A DNA stretch of 64,000 bases from assembly GCF_005405165.1 (NCBI RefSeq), contig NZ_BJDN01000004.1, positions 1 to 64,000 on the forward strand. Reading direction: 5' to 3'. The notes beneath the pieces are model-generated. The model was not told where the DNA came from. It made no database searches and saw only the letters and a program-made list of their open reading frames with translations. Source of the DNA: Loigolactobacillus binensis. GTDB taxonomy: Bacteria; Bacillota; Bacilli; Lactobacillales; Lactobacillaceae. Of the stretch, positions 1-7,637 are shown piece after piece. A program made the position numbers and the translations under genes. The stretch's first letter is position 1. Each line of letters begins with the position of its first letter.

Positions 1-128
1 CACCCGTAGTCTATTTGGTTTTCAATTAAAGATTGAATTGACGATATTGGTATACAATTTAGGCTTTTTTGATTTTATGACGAACTAGCACCACGCGTAC
101 ATACAAATAAAGGGTGAGAAATGAAACC

Positions 129-163
129 AAAAAAGCAAATTAATCAAAAAAAGATTAATTTGC
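129..163 (-). terminator. Rho-independent terminator after the HTH gene
   Basis: On the minus strand an 11-bp perfect stem (GCAAATTAATC / GATTAATTTGC) with a 7-nt loop is followed by six T. It lies 12 bp after the stop of the gene ending at 176 and closes the sigma/HTH unit. Confidence 0.75.
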
Positions 164-175
164 CTTCTGACTTGC

Positions 176-373
176 CTACAAATATCGTTCTAAATTGAAT
201 TTGTAGACTGTGCGAATGAATTGTTCGGTTAGTATCTGGTAACGATCCTCGTCAAAATTTGAATGCCCTCGACAAGTGATGCTAATAATTAATGGCTGAA
301 ATTCCTTTATCAGCTGTGTCATGGCAGATGGATCACCATGCTGAGCTGCGTAAATCGTTTCGGTATAATTCAT
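176..373 (-). CDS. Helix-turn-helix domain protein, Tn916 Orf8-like
   Basis: This 65-residue protein begins MNYTETIYAAQHGDPSAMTQ and resembles the short helix-turn-helix (sigma region 2-like) proteins next to the sigma factor in Tn916-type elements. An AGGAGAG ribosome-binding site sits about 8 nt before the ATG. It lies 79 bp downstream of the sigma-factor gene on the same strand and ends at a strong terminator, so the two probably form one unit. In Tn916 the matching genes help control transfer; a role here is inferred from position. It is all helical, with no membrane segment. The identification rests on length, composition and neighbours. Confidence 0.62.
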   Translation of the reverse strand: MNYTETIYAAQHGDPSAMTQLIKEFQPLIISITCRGHSNFDEDRYQILTEQFIRTVYKFNLERYL

Positions 374-452
374 TGCAATTCGCTCTCCTAGAGTTAGATT
401 TGGGTCGTCTAATTCTGGGAGAGATGGAGGAGATCGAATCCTGATGGTTAAA

Positions 453-845
453 CTAGTCGAAGAACGTAGAACCGATTTTGCTTAACACCTTGCGATGCTG
501 TTTAGAAATCGCTTGACTGCTGACATGGAGGATCTGGCCGATTGTTTTATCTGAAAGTTGTTCGATGTATTTATAATAAAGCAATTTCTTTTGAGCATCG
601 GTTAATCTGGCTATTGCAATGATCAAGCGTTCGTTAATGAGGTATTCCTCAAAGTGAACAGCTTGGTCTGCTGTAAGTAGTTTAATAATTGGTGGTCCTT
701 CATCGATCGGGTACTCAACTGTTTCCTCGTTTAGTGGTACTTTAGGGACCTGATGTTGCTCCTGAGAATAGAGTGAACGGGTCCTATTCACGAGTGACAG
801 CTTGGCATAATGTGAAAATGCTTGTTTGACATCTTGATCAGACAC
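453..845 (-). CDS. Sigma-70-family regulator, Tn916 Orf7-like
   Basis: The protein has a C-terminal sigma region 4: the stretch LTDAQKKLLYYKYIEQLSDK and the following IGQILHVSSQAISKQHRKVL form a helix-turn-helix typical of small sigma-like proteins of conjugative elements. The frame stays open upstream to 938, but the GTG at 845 (MSDQDVKQAF) has a strong AAAGGAGG site 7 nt before it and gives a normal 130-residue protein, so I start there. It lies just upstream of the HTH gene at 176-373, as orf7 and orf8 do in Tn916. It probably takes part in controlling excision and transfer. The upstream part of the longer frame is hydrophobic and AT-rich and is unlikely to be translated. Confidence 0.75.
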   Translation of the reverse strand: MSDQDVKQAFSHYAKLSLVNRTRSLYSQEQHQVPKVPLNEETVEYPIDEGPPIIKLLTADQAVHFEEYLINERLIIAIARLTDAQKKLLYYKYIEQLSDKTIGQILHVSSQAISKQHRKVLSKIGSTFFD

Positions 846-1152
846 AACAATTCCTCCTTTTACCAAACAAATACAAGAAAATAGATAATAATGAAACCGT
901 ATTTTGTCAATAAAATAAAATATTTTGAGCATTGGCATTAGATGGGGTTAATAGGCTTTCAATTTTTGCCTACAAATAAAAAATAATAATAGTATTAAAA
1001 TGATCTAATTTAACAATGTCTGAGGTAAATAAATGTAAAATGTTAAAAAAGATACCGAAAAAAGTTTTTGTTAAAGTAAGCTATTTTTGACTAAATCTGT
1101 CAGGTATAATAAATTTAATTAAAATGGATATACTAACAGGAGTAATTTACTT

Positions 1153-2295
1153 ATGAAAAATTCTTGGTGGGGCACGCCCCGAATGATCACTGATATGATT
1201 CAGAATCGCAAAATATCTTGGCTAGAGCTTTTTTCTGACTTAGTTTATGTGGTCATCATTCACGGCTTTGTGGAAAATTTGAGTACGCATTTTAGTCTGG
1301 ATGGGTTCATTTCGTTTTGGATTCTGTTTCTCTTTATTTTTAATACTTGGACTAATATGGTGCTATTTTTTGATCTGCATGGTGAAAATAACCTACGTAA
1401 CACTTTTTTTGCGTTGTTACAAATTGTTGCGATCAGTTTTACGGCGGCTTTCACACCGGCTTATTTTGCGGGGCACTATACTGGTTTTATTATTGCTTAT
1501 ACGTTTAATCAGTTGATCTACATGTATTTATTTTTTTCGACGATGGTTGCTGATCCAGCGCATGGTATCACGACCAAACCGTTTTTGATTGCCTATACCG
1601 TTGGAGAGCTGATTTTTGTTGGTAGTATTTTTATACCTAGTTTAACGGTGCAGCGGTTGCTGATTTTTATCGCTTTAGTGATTTTTATTAGTACGGTGAT
1701 GGGCGAGCGCAATAATTTCACCACAGAATTTAAACAGCGCGGAATTCCGTTTACGATCACGCCAGCGATCATGGAGCGGTACGGGTTATTCACGATGATC
1801 GTACTTGGTGAATCGTTAGCTGGTTTGATTGAACATGGTGAGCATATTCATCAATTGGCAGACTATGGGTTGTTTTTGTTATTGTTGCTCAGTGTGATCG
1901 GCATGTGGTCGGTTTATTATACCTTCATGGAACAGCTACGGATCGAGGCGCAGTCGTATGGACCATTGTCGTTTTTTCGTGGGCTGCACCGTTTCTTCAT
2001 TGCCTGTTTGACCTTGCAATCATTTTTTATTGCCCAGTTGTTTGAAGAACCTGAGCGCGTTTTCTATAGTGGTTATTTGATCGTGACGATTTTGTTGTTG
2101 TGCATCTTGTTCGTGATGTTAAGGATGCGGGTGTTTAATCCAGCACCGTTGCGGTGGCAGACGGCGCTATTATTTCCATTGGGTGCACTTGTACTGTTGG
2201 TGTTGCTAGCATTGCCGTTAATGGTAGGCTTGGTCGTTGCCGACTTGGTGCTATTCACGATCGGTGTATCCGGTTGGTTGCTGAATATGGCGTAA
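1153..2295 (+). CDS. LtrA-family (low temperature requirement A) membrane protein
   Basis: This 380-residue protein is very hydrophobic, with about ten membrane segments. Near the N-terminus it carries WLELFSDLVYV (about residues 23-33), the signature of the LtrA family, named after a Listeria gene needed for growth at low temperature; its biochemical role is not established. An AGGAG site lies before the ATG, and a TATAAT box stands at 1105-1110 without a clear -35. It is the first gene of the cargo block, on the opposite strand to the sigma/HTH unit, and appears to be transcribed alone: a new promoter precedes the next gene. Length is normal for the family. Confidence 0.8.
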   Translation: MKNSWWGTPRMITDMIQNRKISWLELFSDLVYVVIIHGFVENLSTHFSLDGFISFWILFLFIFNTWTNMVLFFDLHGENNLRNTFFALLQIVAISFTAAFTPAYFAGHYTGFIIAYTFNQLIYMYLFFSTMVADPAHGITTKPFLIAYTVGELIFVGSIFIPSLTVQRLLIFIALVIFISTVMGERNNFTTEFKQRGIPFTITPAIMERYGLFTMIVLGESLAGLIEHGEHIHQLADYGLFLLLLLSVIGMWSVYYTFMEQLRIEAQSYGPLSFFRGLHRFFIACLTLQSFFIAQLFEEPERVFYSGYLIVTILLLCILFVMLRMRVFNPAPLRWQTALLFPLGALVLLVLLALPLMVGLVVADLVLFTIGVSGWLLNMA

Positions 2296-2314
2296 GTGAC
2301 GCTTAAATGGGTTG

Positions 2315-2382
2315 TTTGGCACAGAATGCAAAAGGTTTGGCACCTAAAGCTATTACATTTGCTCGCTTGGTTAGGTATAATG
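2315..2382 (+). promoter_or_regulatory. Activator-type promoter with two TGGCA half-sites (copy 1)
   Basis: TTTGGCA at 2315-2321 and TGGCAC at 2338-2343 place two TGGCA half-sites 21 bp apart. AAGCTAT follows at 2347-2353 and TATAATG at 2376-2382. The hexamer 17 bp before the -10 (TTACAT) is a poor -35. The same layout, base for base in spacing, is found at 5620-5687. Direct half-sites two helical turns apart next to a weak -35 fit an AraC-type activator; the AraC gene lies in this transcript at 3285-4256. Confidence 0.7.
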
Positions 2383-2413
2383 AACTTAAACTGATCAAGA
2401 AAGCAGGGAGCTT

Positions 2414-3259
2414 ATGACAGAAAAAACAGTGATCATTACTGGTGGTAGTGATGGGATCGGTAAAGCAGCCGCGCGGTTATTGAAGGAACAGGGCGCACAA
2501 GTGGTGATCGTTGGTCGCTCACCGCAAAAAACGAAAGCAGTAGGGACGGCATTAAAGGTGCCTTACTACATTGCGGATTTCACCAAGCTTGCTGAAGTGC
2601 GGGCGTTGGGTAATCAGTTGCACGCAAAATATCCGCAGATCGATGTGCTATTCAATAACGCTGGGGGCGTTTATGGCAAGCGTGAAGTCACCGTTGATGG
2701 TTTTGAAAAGACGTTTCAGATCAATTATTTGGCCCACTTTTTATTGACGGATATTTTGCTGGATACCTTGATTGCTAGCCAGGCAACGATCATTAATACG
2801 TCCAGCATCGGTAATAGTGGCTTGAGTAAACTTGACATTAATGATCTGAATTTGGAAACTAAATATAGTCGGACGCGGGCGTACGGCAACGCTAAATTGG
2901 AAGTTATTTTATTTGCCAAAGAGTTTAATCGTCGTTATGGCCAAAAAGGGGTTTCGATGGTGGCCTTTCATCCCGGCAACGTGGTAACTAATTTTGGTGC
3001 TGAATCACCTGGGATGATGCACGTGATGTACCACACCTTTGTTCAAAAATTAATGGGGATGATCCCGCCAGAAAAGGGCGCCGATACAGCAATCTGGTTG
3101 GCCACGACCACCCCGGGCAAGGATTGGCAACCTGGTGAGTATTATTACAAACGTAAAATTGCCAAGGCACATAAACTGGCTTACGACAAAGATATTGCGC
3201 GTTCATTATGGACGCAAAGTGAAGAAATGATTGGTGAACGCTATCCGACTTTTAAGTAA
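2414..3259 (+). CDS. Short-chain dehydrogenase/reductase (SDR), retinol-dehydrogenase-like
   Basis: This 281-residue NAD(P)-dependent oxidoreductase has the Rossmann motif TGGSDGIG (residues 9-16), NNAG (81-84), a catalytic Ser near 130 and the Tyr157-X3-Lys161 pair. The extended length and the tail are like retinol/light-dependent protochlorophyllide-type SDRs; the substrate cannot be told. It follows copy 1 of the duplicated activator promoter and is followed after 25 bp by the AraC-family gene, so the two are probably co-transcribed. Together with the SDR at 5716 it seems to form a regulon of that activator. Confidence 0.85.
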   Translation: MTEKTVIITGGSDGIGKAAARLLKEQGAQVVIVGRSPQKTKAVGTALKVPYYIADFTKLAEVRALGNQLHAKYPQIDVLFNNAGGVYGKREVTVDGFEKTFQINYLAHFLLTDILLDTLIASQATIINTSSIGNSGLSKLDINDLNLETKYSRTRAYGNAKLEVILFAKEFNRRYGQKGVSMVAFHPGNVVTNFGAESPGMMHVMYHTFVQKLMGMIPPEKGADTAIWLATTTPGKDWQPGEYYYKRKIAKAHKLAYDKDIARSLWTQSEEMIGERYPTFK

Positions 3260-3284
3260 GGGTGTTTAAAGAAGGAATGATCAA

Positions 3285-4256
3285 GTGAAAATCGCAATTA
3301 GCAAGCAATTTCAGGATTTTGTTAAGGGTATCGGCTTGTCGCTAGATGATATTTTGCAAAAAGCGGCGATTCCCAACGTTTTATGGCGGGAAGAACTACA
3401 ATTATCACCAGCGGACTACAATAAATTTTTGTTCGAATTGGACAGCGAGATCACCGATGATCAATTATTAGCGTTCAGTCAAGTCGAAAACTATAAAGCG
3501 TTTATGCCACCTTTTTTTGTGGCTTTGTGTGCGCAAAATGCCTTAACTTGTTTTCAGCGCTTTGCGGTGTATAAAAAATTGATCTGTCCGTTGGTGATCA
3601 CGATCACAGAACAAGCGACGACGCTTTCGTTGCATTTAAGTTTTGATCTGCCCGGTTCACAAATGGCGCGGTTTACGCTATTGAACGAGCAAATGGCGTT
3701 GATCAGTTTGATCCGCACCGGCACCGGTGAACCAATCAAGCCTGTGGCGGTTACGGCGCCGTATGCATATAGTCCTAAATTAGTCGATTTTGTGGGTGTA
3801 CAACCACAGCTGGCGGCCACCAATGTGGTCACCTTTAACAAAGCCGACGTGTTGCGGCCGTTTGTGACTCAGAATAATGTGATGTGGGACTACTTGGAGC
3901 CGGAATTAAAGAAGCGTTTAGCGCAACTTAACGCGGAAAATTCCTTCATCAATCATGTGGAAAAGGCCCTATTTTCAGCGATTCCCAGTGATCATTTTTC
4001 TCGTGAGTCGGTGGCACATTCACTAGGGGTCAGCGTGCGCACGATGCAACGCAAATTGAGTGAGCAAAATACGACGTACGCGCAATTGGTGCAAAAAGTA
4101 CAGCGCTTGTTGGCAGTCAATTACCTTAACGCTAACGAATTAGCTACTGAAGAGATTTCGTGTTTAGTTGGTTATAAGGATCAAGCATCATTTTCACGGG
4201 CGTTTAAAAATTGGACCGGGCAAACGATCACTGAGTATCGGGCGGCAATCAGTTGA
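3285..4256 (+). CDS. AraC-family transcriptional regulator
   Basis: This 323-residue protein has an N-terminal effector-type region like the arabinose-binding-type domain of the OruR/ArgR-like AraC group, and a C-terminal double helix-turn-helix (about residues 235-323): VAHSLGVSVRTMQRKLSE is the first and EISCLVGYKDQASFSRAFKN the second, with the usual family ending. The start is GTG after an AAGGAATGA site. It sits 25 bp downstream of an SDR gene and ends at a two-way terminator. It is the natural candidate to bind the paired TGGCA half-sites in front of the SDR genes at 2414 and 5716. The inducer is unknown. Confidence 0.88.
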   Translation: MKIAISKQFQDFVKGIGLSLDDILQKAAIPNVLWREELQLSPADYNKFLFELDSEITDDQLLAFSQVENYKAFMPPFFVALCAQNALTCFQRFAVYKKLICPLVITITEQATTLSLHLSFDLPGSQMARFTLLNEQMALISLIRTGTGEPIKPVAVTAPYAYSPKLVDFVGVQPQLAATNVVTFNKADVLRPFVTQNNVMWDYLEPELKKRLAQLNAENSFINHVEKALFSAIPSDHFSRESVAHSLGVSVRTMQRKLSEQNTTYAQLVQKVQRLLAVNYLNANELATEEISCLVGYKDQASFSRAFKNWTGQTITEYRAAIS

Positions 4257-4265
4257 GCTCAGGGC

Positions 4266-4301
4266 ACTAAAAAAGGCCAGCATCTGCTGGTCTTTTTTAG
4301 T
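4266..4301. terminator. Bidirectional terminator between convergent genes
   Basis: The hairpin GGCCAGCA-TC-TGCTGGTC is flanked by A6 on the left and T6 on the right, so it can end both the AraC transcript (+) and the SDR transcript (-). Confidence 0.85.
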
Positions 4302-4303
4302 AC

Positions 4304-5062
4304 CTATAAAAACATACCGCCGGAAGCTTCGATCCGTTGGGCGTCGACCCATTTAAGCTCGTCGGTACAAAGTGCGGCGATCACACCACTGACGTCTTCA
4401 GCTTCACCGATTCGGCCTAGGGTAGTTGCGCTACCGATAAAGCCACGGAGTTGATCGTTGTCTTTAGCGGCGCCACCGCCAAAGTCAGTTGCCATTAACC
4501 CTGGGGCTACGGTGTTGACCCGAATACCCCGTGGGCCGAGTTCTTTAGCCAAATAGCGGCTGAGAACTTCGATTGCGCCTTTCATTGCGGCGTAAGCACT
4601 GCCACCGGGGGTGGTGAAACGAGTCAAGCCGGAGGATACGTTGACGATACCGCCTTGATCGGCCAGTAGTGGTAATAAAGTTTGCGTTAGGAAGTAAACA
4701 CCTTTGAAATGAACGTTCATTAAGCTATCAAATTGGGCTTCGGTGGTTTCAGCAAAGCCTGCTTCTAAACCAAAACCGGCGTTGTTGACGAGAAAATCAA
4801 AGTTTTGACGCTGCCATTTTTCAGTTAAAACGGCAGTTAGTTGTTCGGCAAAAGCGGCGAACGAGGCGGTGACGCCGGTATCCAGTTGTAAGGCAGCGGC
4901 TTGACCACCATTTTGCTCGATTTGGGCCACAACTGCGGCAGCTTGTTCTTGTTGAGAATGATAAGTGATCACGACGGCTAAACCTTTTTGGGCGAGAGCG
5001 AATGCAGTGCTGCGGCCAAGGCCACGACTACCACCGGTAACCAGAGCAATTTTGTTTGTCAT
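4304..5062 (-). CDS. SDR-family oxidoreductase (3-oxoacyl-reductase-like)
   Basis: This 252-residue classical SDR has TGGSRGLG (9-16), NNAG (93-96), Ser143/144, Tyr157-X3-Lys161 and the VNTVAPG segment (182-188) after the active site. It resembles the many FabG-like reductases of lactobacilli with small aldehyde or ketone substrates; the exact substrate is unknown. It is divergent from the MerR gene at 5170, and a perfect palindrome sits inside its promoter (see 5117-5147), so MerR control is likely. It ends at the shared terminator with the AraC gene. Confidence 0.85.
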   Translation of the reverse strand: MTNKIALVTGGSRGLGRSTAFALAQKGLAVVITYHSQQEQAAAVVAQIEQNGGQAAALQLDTGVTASFAAFAEQLTAVLTEKWQRQNFDFLVNNAGFGLEAGFAETTEAQFDSLMNVHFKGVYFLTQTLLPLLADQGGIVNVSSGLTRFTTPGGSAYAAMKGAIEVLSRYLAKELGPRGIRVNTVAPGLMATDFGGGAAKDNDQLRGFIGSATTLGRIGEAEDVSGVIAALCTDELKWVDAQRIEASGGMFL

Positions 5063-5116
5063 TTAACAGACCTTCTTTTTTGGTTTTTGACTGAATGGGT
5101 ACTTCAGGTTAAAATG

Positions 5117-5147
5117 AGTTTATCACTTAGAGTTAACTCTAAGTCAA
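5117..5147 (-). promoter_or_regulatory. MerR-type operator/promoter between SDR and MerR genes
   Basis: An 18-bp perfect palindrome, CTTAGAGTTAACTCTAAG (5126-5143), lies between a TTGACT -35 (5147-5142, minus strand) and a -10 read as GATAAA with a 17-nt spacer or TAAACT with a 19-nt spacer. A palindrome in an over-long spacer is the classic MerR arrangement. It would drive the SDR at 4304-5062 under the MerR protein encoded at 5170. Confidence 0.8.
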
Positions 5148-5169
5148 GCAATTGAAAGGACTTTTTTAA

Positions 5170-5577
5170 ATGACTTATACGATCACTGAAGTTGCCGCCA
5201 AATTTGGTTTGTCGGCTTACACGATCCGTTACTATGATAAAGCAGGTATTTTGCCGTTTGTCCGCCGTAATCAAGCGGGTAACCGCCAATTTGATGAGGT
5301 CGATGTGGATTGGCTGCGCCTAGTTTGTTGCTTGAAAAATACTGGGATGGCGTTGAAAGACATCAAAGCTTACAGTGACTTAGCGCGCCAAGGTAGCGAC
5401 ACCGGAGCGGCGCGGCAAGCCATGTTGCGCCAACACAAGCAAGCTGTATTACAGCAGATCGCCGACTTACAGGCCAACTTGGAATTAATTGAGACTAAGA
5501 TCGATTTTTACGCTGATCCGCAGAATAAGGCGCTGATGGATCATTTGAAGGAATTAGAGCAGCAACATCGGGCATAA
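5170..5577 (+). CDS. MerR-family transcriptional regulator
   Basis: This 135-residue protein has an N-terminal MerR winged helix-turn-helix (EVAAKFGLSAYTIRYYDKAG, residues 7-26), the usual RN-x-x-GNRQF wing, and a dimerisation coiled coil made of RQHKQAVLQQIADLQANLE. There is no cysteine cluster at the C-terminus, so it is not a metal sensor; it belongs to the AdhR-like group that controls aldehyde and redox genes. It is divergent from an SDR across a perfect palindrome. A terminator follows directly. Confidence 0.9.
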   Translation: MTYTITEVAAKFGLSAYTIRYYDKAGILPFVRRNQAGNRQFDEVDVDWLRLVCCLKNTGMALKDIKAYSDLARQGSDTGAARQAMLRQHKQAVLQQIADLQANLELIETKIDFYADPQNKALMDHLKELEQQHRA

Positions 5578-5580
5578 ATT

Positions 5581-5614
5581 TAGCGATCACGCTAACCGGT
5601 GGTCGCTTCTTTAG
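5581..5614 (+). terminator. Probable terminator after MerR gene
   Basis: The stem AGCGATCAC / GTGGTCGCT (one mismatch) has a loop of about 8 nt and is followed by TTCTTT. It separates the MerR transcript from the next promoter. Confidence 0.6.
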
Positions 5615-5619
5615 TAATT

Positions 5620-5687
5620 TTTGGCATAAATTGTCAATAAACTGGCACGCTAAGCTATGCCTTTTTGCAATCATACTTCATATAATG
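5620..5687 (+). promoter_or_regulatory. Activator-type promoter with two TGGCA half-sites (copy 2)
   Basis: TTTGGCA at 5620-5626, TGGCAC at 5643-5648, AAGCTAT at 5652-5658 and TATAATG at 5681-5687 repeat the layout of 2315-2382 exactly. The 61-bp distance from first half-site to -10 is the same, although most bases between the motifs differ. The -35 position (GCCTTT) is poor. Conservation of spacing rather than sequence argues for a functional binding site. Confidence 0.7.
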
Positions 5688-5715
5688 GAGTTATTCAAAG
5701 AGGTGGCGATACGCA

Positions 5716-6531
5716 ATGAAAGTTATTCTGATCACGGGTGCCAGCAGTGGCATCGGCTATACCACGGCTAAATTATTGGCTCAACAAGGCAATCAAGTTT
5801 ACGGTGCTGCCCGGCGCGCCGAAAAGTTAGCGGCGATCAAGAAATTCGGCGCCATACCGGTATCGATGGACGTCACCGATGAAGCGTCAGTCCAAGCTGC
5901 AGTCAAGCAGGTGATCGACCAAGCTGGCCGTATCGATGTGTTGATCAATAATGCCGGTTATGGTTCCTATGGGCCGGTAGAAGTGGTCCCACTGAATGAA
6001 GCTAAATACCAATTTGACGTCAATGTTTTTGGTGTGGCCAGTGTGACCAAAGCGGTATTACCAACGATGCGGCAACAGCATTCCGGCTTGATCATCAACA
6101 TTTCTTCCGTTGGCGGCCGCGTCACTAGCCATTTTGGTGATTGGTATCATGCCAGTAAATACGCCGTCGAAGCGCTAAGCGATGCCTTACGTTTGGAATT
6201 AAAGGATTTCGGCATCAATGTATCGATCATTGAACCAGGTGGTATCAAGTCTGAATGGGGCGGCATCGCGGCGGACCATTTGGAAAAAGCTGGCCAGGGC
6301 ACGGCTTACGCGGCGCAAACTAAAAAATCAGTGACTGCTTTACGCAAGCAGTTTAACAATCCAATGATGGTCGCAGATCCTAGTACGATCGCCAAGACTG
6401 TTGCCAAAGCAGTCAACAGTCCACGGCCGAAAACGCGCTACTTACCGGGGATGGTGGCTAAATCAATGGTCTGCTTGCATACGATATTACCGACACGGTG
6501 GTTCGATCGCATTATGTTAATGGCAAATTAA
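5716..6531 (+). CDS. Short-chain dehydrogenase/reductase
   Basis: This 271-residue classical SDR has TGASSGIG (7-14), NNAG (78-81), Ser130/131 and Tyr144-X3-Lys148 (YHASK), with an IEPGGIKSEW loop that places it among the oxidoreductases close to 17-beta-hydroxysteroid-like SDRs. The real substrate is unknown. It follows copy 2 of the activator promoter and ends at a hairpin terminator, so it looks monocistronic and under the AraC protein encoded at 3285-4256. Confidence 0.87.
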   Translation: MKVILITGASSGIGYTTAKLLAQQGNQVYGAARRAEKLAAIKKFGAIPVSMDVTDEASVQAAVKQVIDQAGRIDVLINNAGYGSYGPVEVVPLNEAKYQFDVNVFGVASVTKAVLPTMRQQHSGLIINISSVGGRVTSHFGDWYHASKYAVEALSDALRLELKDFGINVSIIEPGGIKSEWGGIAADHLEKAGQGTAYAAQTKKSVTALRKQFNNPMMVADPSTIAKTVAKAVNSPRPKTRYLPGMVAKSMVCLHTILPTRWFDRIMLMAN

Positions 6532-6537
6532 TAAGAG

Positions 6538-6576
6538 AATCGAGCAGCGCCGTAAAACGGTATTGCCCGATTTTTT
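6538..6576 (+). terminator. Rho-independent terminator
   Basis: The stem AATCG ... CGATT encloses an inner CCG/CGG helix and is followed by a T-run at 6571-6576. It lies 7 bp after the SDR stop. Confidence 0.7.
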
Positions 6577-6697
6577 GCGTTTTACTGAATTGATCAATGC
6601 ATAATAGTTATAGCTGATCATAAAGCATAAGTATTGGTTATTTATTGCTTTTGATTTTAAACTAAGTTTATTGAAATTAAAAAATTGAACAAAGGGC

Positions 6698-6728
6698 TTG
6701 ACTTGTAGTTCACTCAAACCAATATACT
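6698..6728 (+). promoter_or_regulatory. MerR-type promoter with 19-nt spacer
   Basis: TTGACT (6698-6703) and TATACT (6723-6728) are separated by 19 nt, the over-long spacing typical of MerR-activated promoters. The spacer holds an imperfect dyad (TAGTTCACT). It drives the MerR gene at 6756 and probably the following operon. Confidence 0.7.
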
Positions 6729-6755
6729 GATGGAGAAATGTGAGGAGGTCAGCAA

Positions 6756-7217
6756 TTGAGTCGTTTAACGATCACACAAGTGAGTGAAAAATATGGTATT
6801 AATGCCAATACGGTACGTTACTATGAGCGCATCGGCTTACTGCCGCCAGTACCACGCCAAAAAAATGGCAATCGATACTATGATGACGGTATTCAAGGTT
6901 GGATCGAAATGATCGTCTGTTTACGGCATTCCGGCGTGCCGGTCGAGGCACTGTATGATTACGCGGAAATGGTCCGTACTGGTGATAGTACCCTAGCGGC
7001 ACGGCAAGCGCTGTTGGAAGAGCAAGAACAGGAATTAGTGGCGCAACAAGCCAGTTTGCAACGGTCGATCGATCGTTTGCGGCATAAAATTTCCTTGTAT
7101 AAAAGTGGGGCGATCAAAGCCAATAAAAGTTATTTTGAAGAATATCAAATCGCAGCCGAAATTGCGGCGGACAATAAGAAGAAACAAGAACTACAGGATA
7201 AAGATGAATCATTTTAG
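6756..7217 (+). CDS. MerR-family transcriptional regulator
   Basis: This 153-residue regulator begins at a TTG (MSRLTITQVSEKYG) preceded by a strong AGGAGG site. It has the MerR helix-turn-helix (SEKYGINANTVRYYERIG), the QKNGNRYYDD wing and a coiled coil from about residue 85 (EEQEQELVAQQASLQRSIDR). No C-terminal cysteines are present. It is first in a run of same-strand genes (YciI, aldo-keto reductase, DUF2255, hydrolase, NmrA-like) and probably autoregulates through the 19-nt-spacer promoter just upstream. Confidence 0.9.
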   Translation: MSRLTITQVSEKYGINANTVRYYERIGLLPPVPRQKNGNRYYDDGIQGWIEMIVCLRHSGVPVEALYDYAEMVRTGDSTLAARQALLEEQEQELVAQQASLQRSIDRLRHKISLYKSGAIKANKSYFEEYQIAAEIAADNKKKQELQDKDESF

Positions 7218-7229
7218 GAGGTATCAGGG

Positions 7230-7526
7230 ATGTATTTAATCAATGTGACGATCAAAGAAGCCGTAACGGCACCAGAAGCAGCAGCCCATTTGGCGCAACA
7301 CCAAGCATGGTTCCAGCGCTATTTTGACCAAGGTAATTTCTTATTGCTAGGGCCATCGCAAACGTATCAACGGGCAGGTGTGATCGTGGCGCAAGCAGCG
7401 GATCGGGCTGAATTGGATCGTATTTTGGCTGAAGATGCCTACTATCCAGATTTGGCCAATTATGCGGTCAATGAATTTACCGCGCTGAAAATTGCGGCGA
7501 ATATCACTGATTATCAAGCTAAATAG
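7230..7526 (+). CDS. YciI-family protein
   Basis: This 98-residue protein has the ferredoxin-like YciI fold: a beta strand MYLINVTI, the H-x-x-W/F segment (HLAQHQAWFQRYFDQGNFLLLGP) holding the putative active-site histidine, and a C-terminal EDAYYPD segment with the conserved aspartate. YciI-like proteins are small putative enzymes of unsettled chemistry, usually linked to degradation or stress genes. It begins 12 bp after the MerR gene with a GGAGG site and is clearly in its operon. An inverted repeat separates it from the next gene. Confidence 0.82.
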   Translation: MYLINVTIKEAVTAPEAAAHLAQHQAWFQRYFDQGNFLLLGPSQTYQRAGVIVAQAADRAELDRILAEDAYYPDLANYAVNEFTALKIAANITDYQAK

Positions 7527-7578
7527 GCTTTGGAAAATTTGCTAGATTAGTTTTTACCGCTAATTTAGCCTAAACGTG

Positions 7579-7612
7579 TTTGAAAAAGCAGCTTTTTCCA
7601 CTTTTTCAAACA
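7579..7612. repeat. Overlapping inverted repeats upstream of aldo-keto reductase
   Basis: GTTTGAAAAAG at 7579-7589 can pair with CTTTTTCAAAC at 7602-7612 (11 bp, perfect) or partly with CTTTTTC at 7593-7599. The two pairings exclude each other. There is no T-run after it, so it is not a standard terminator. It could be an operator, an mRNA processing or stabilising hairpin inside the operon, or a switch. Confidence 0.55.
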
Positions 7613-7637
7613 TACTCTAAAATAAGGAGCAATCAAA

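Noticed and set aside
121..198. Short plus-strand frame beginning MKPKKQINQKK
   Set aside because: It is 25 codons lying across the perfect terminator hairpin of the opposite-strand gene; the sequence is explained by the stem and the ribosome site is poor.
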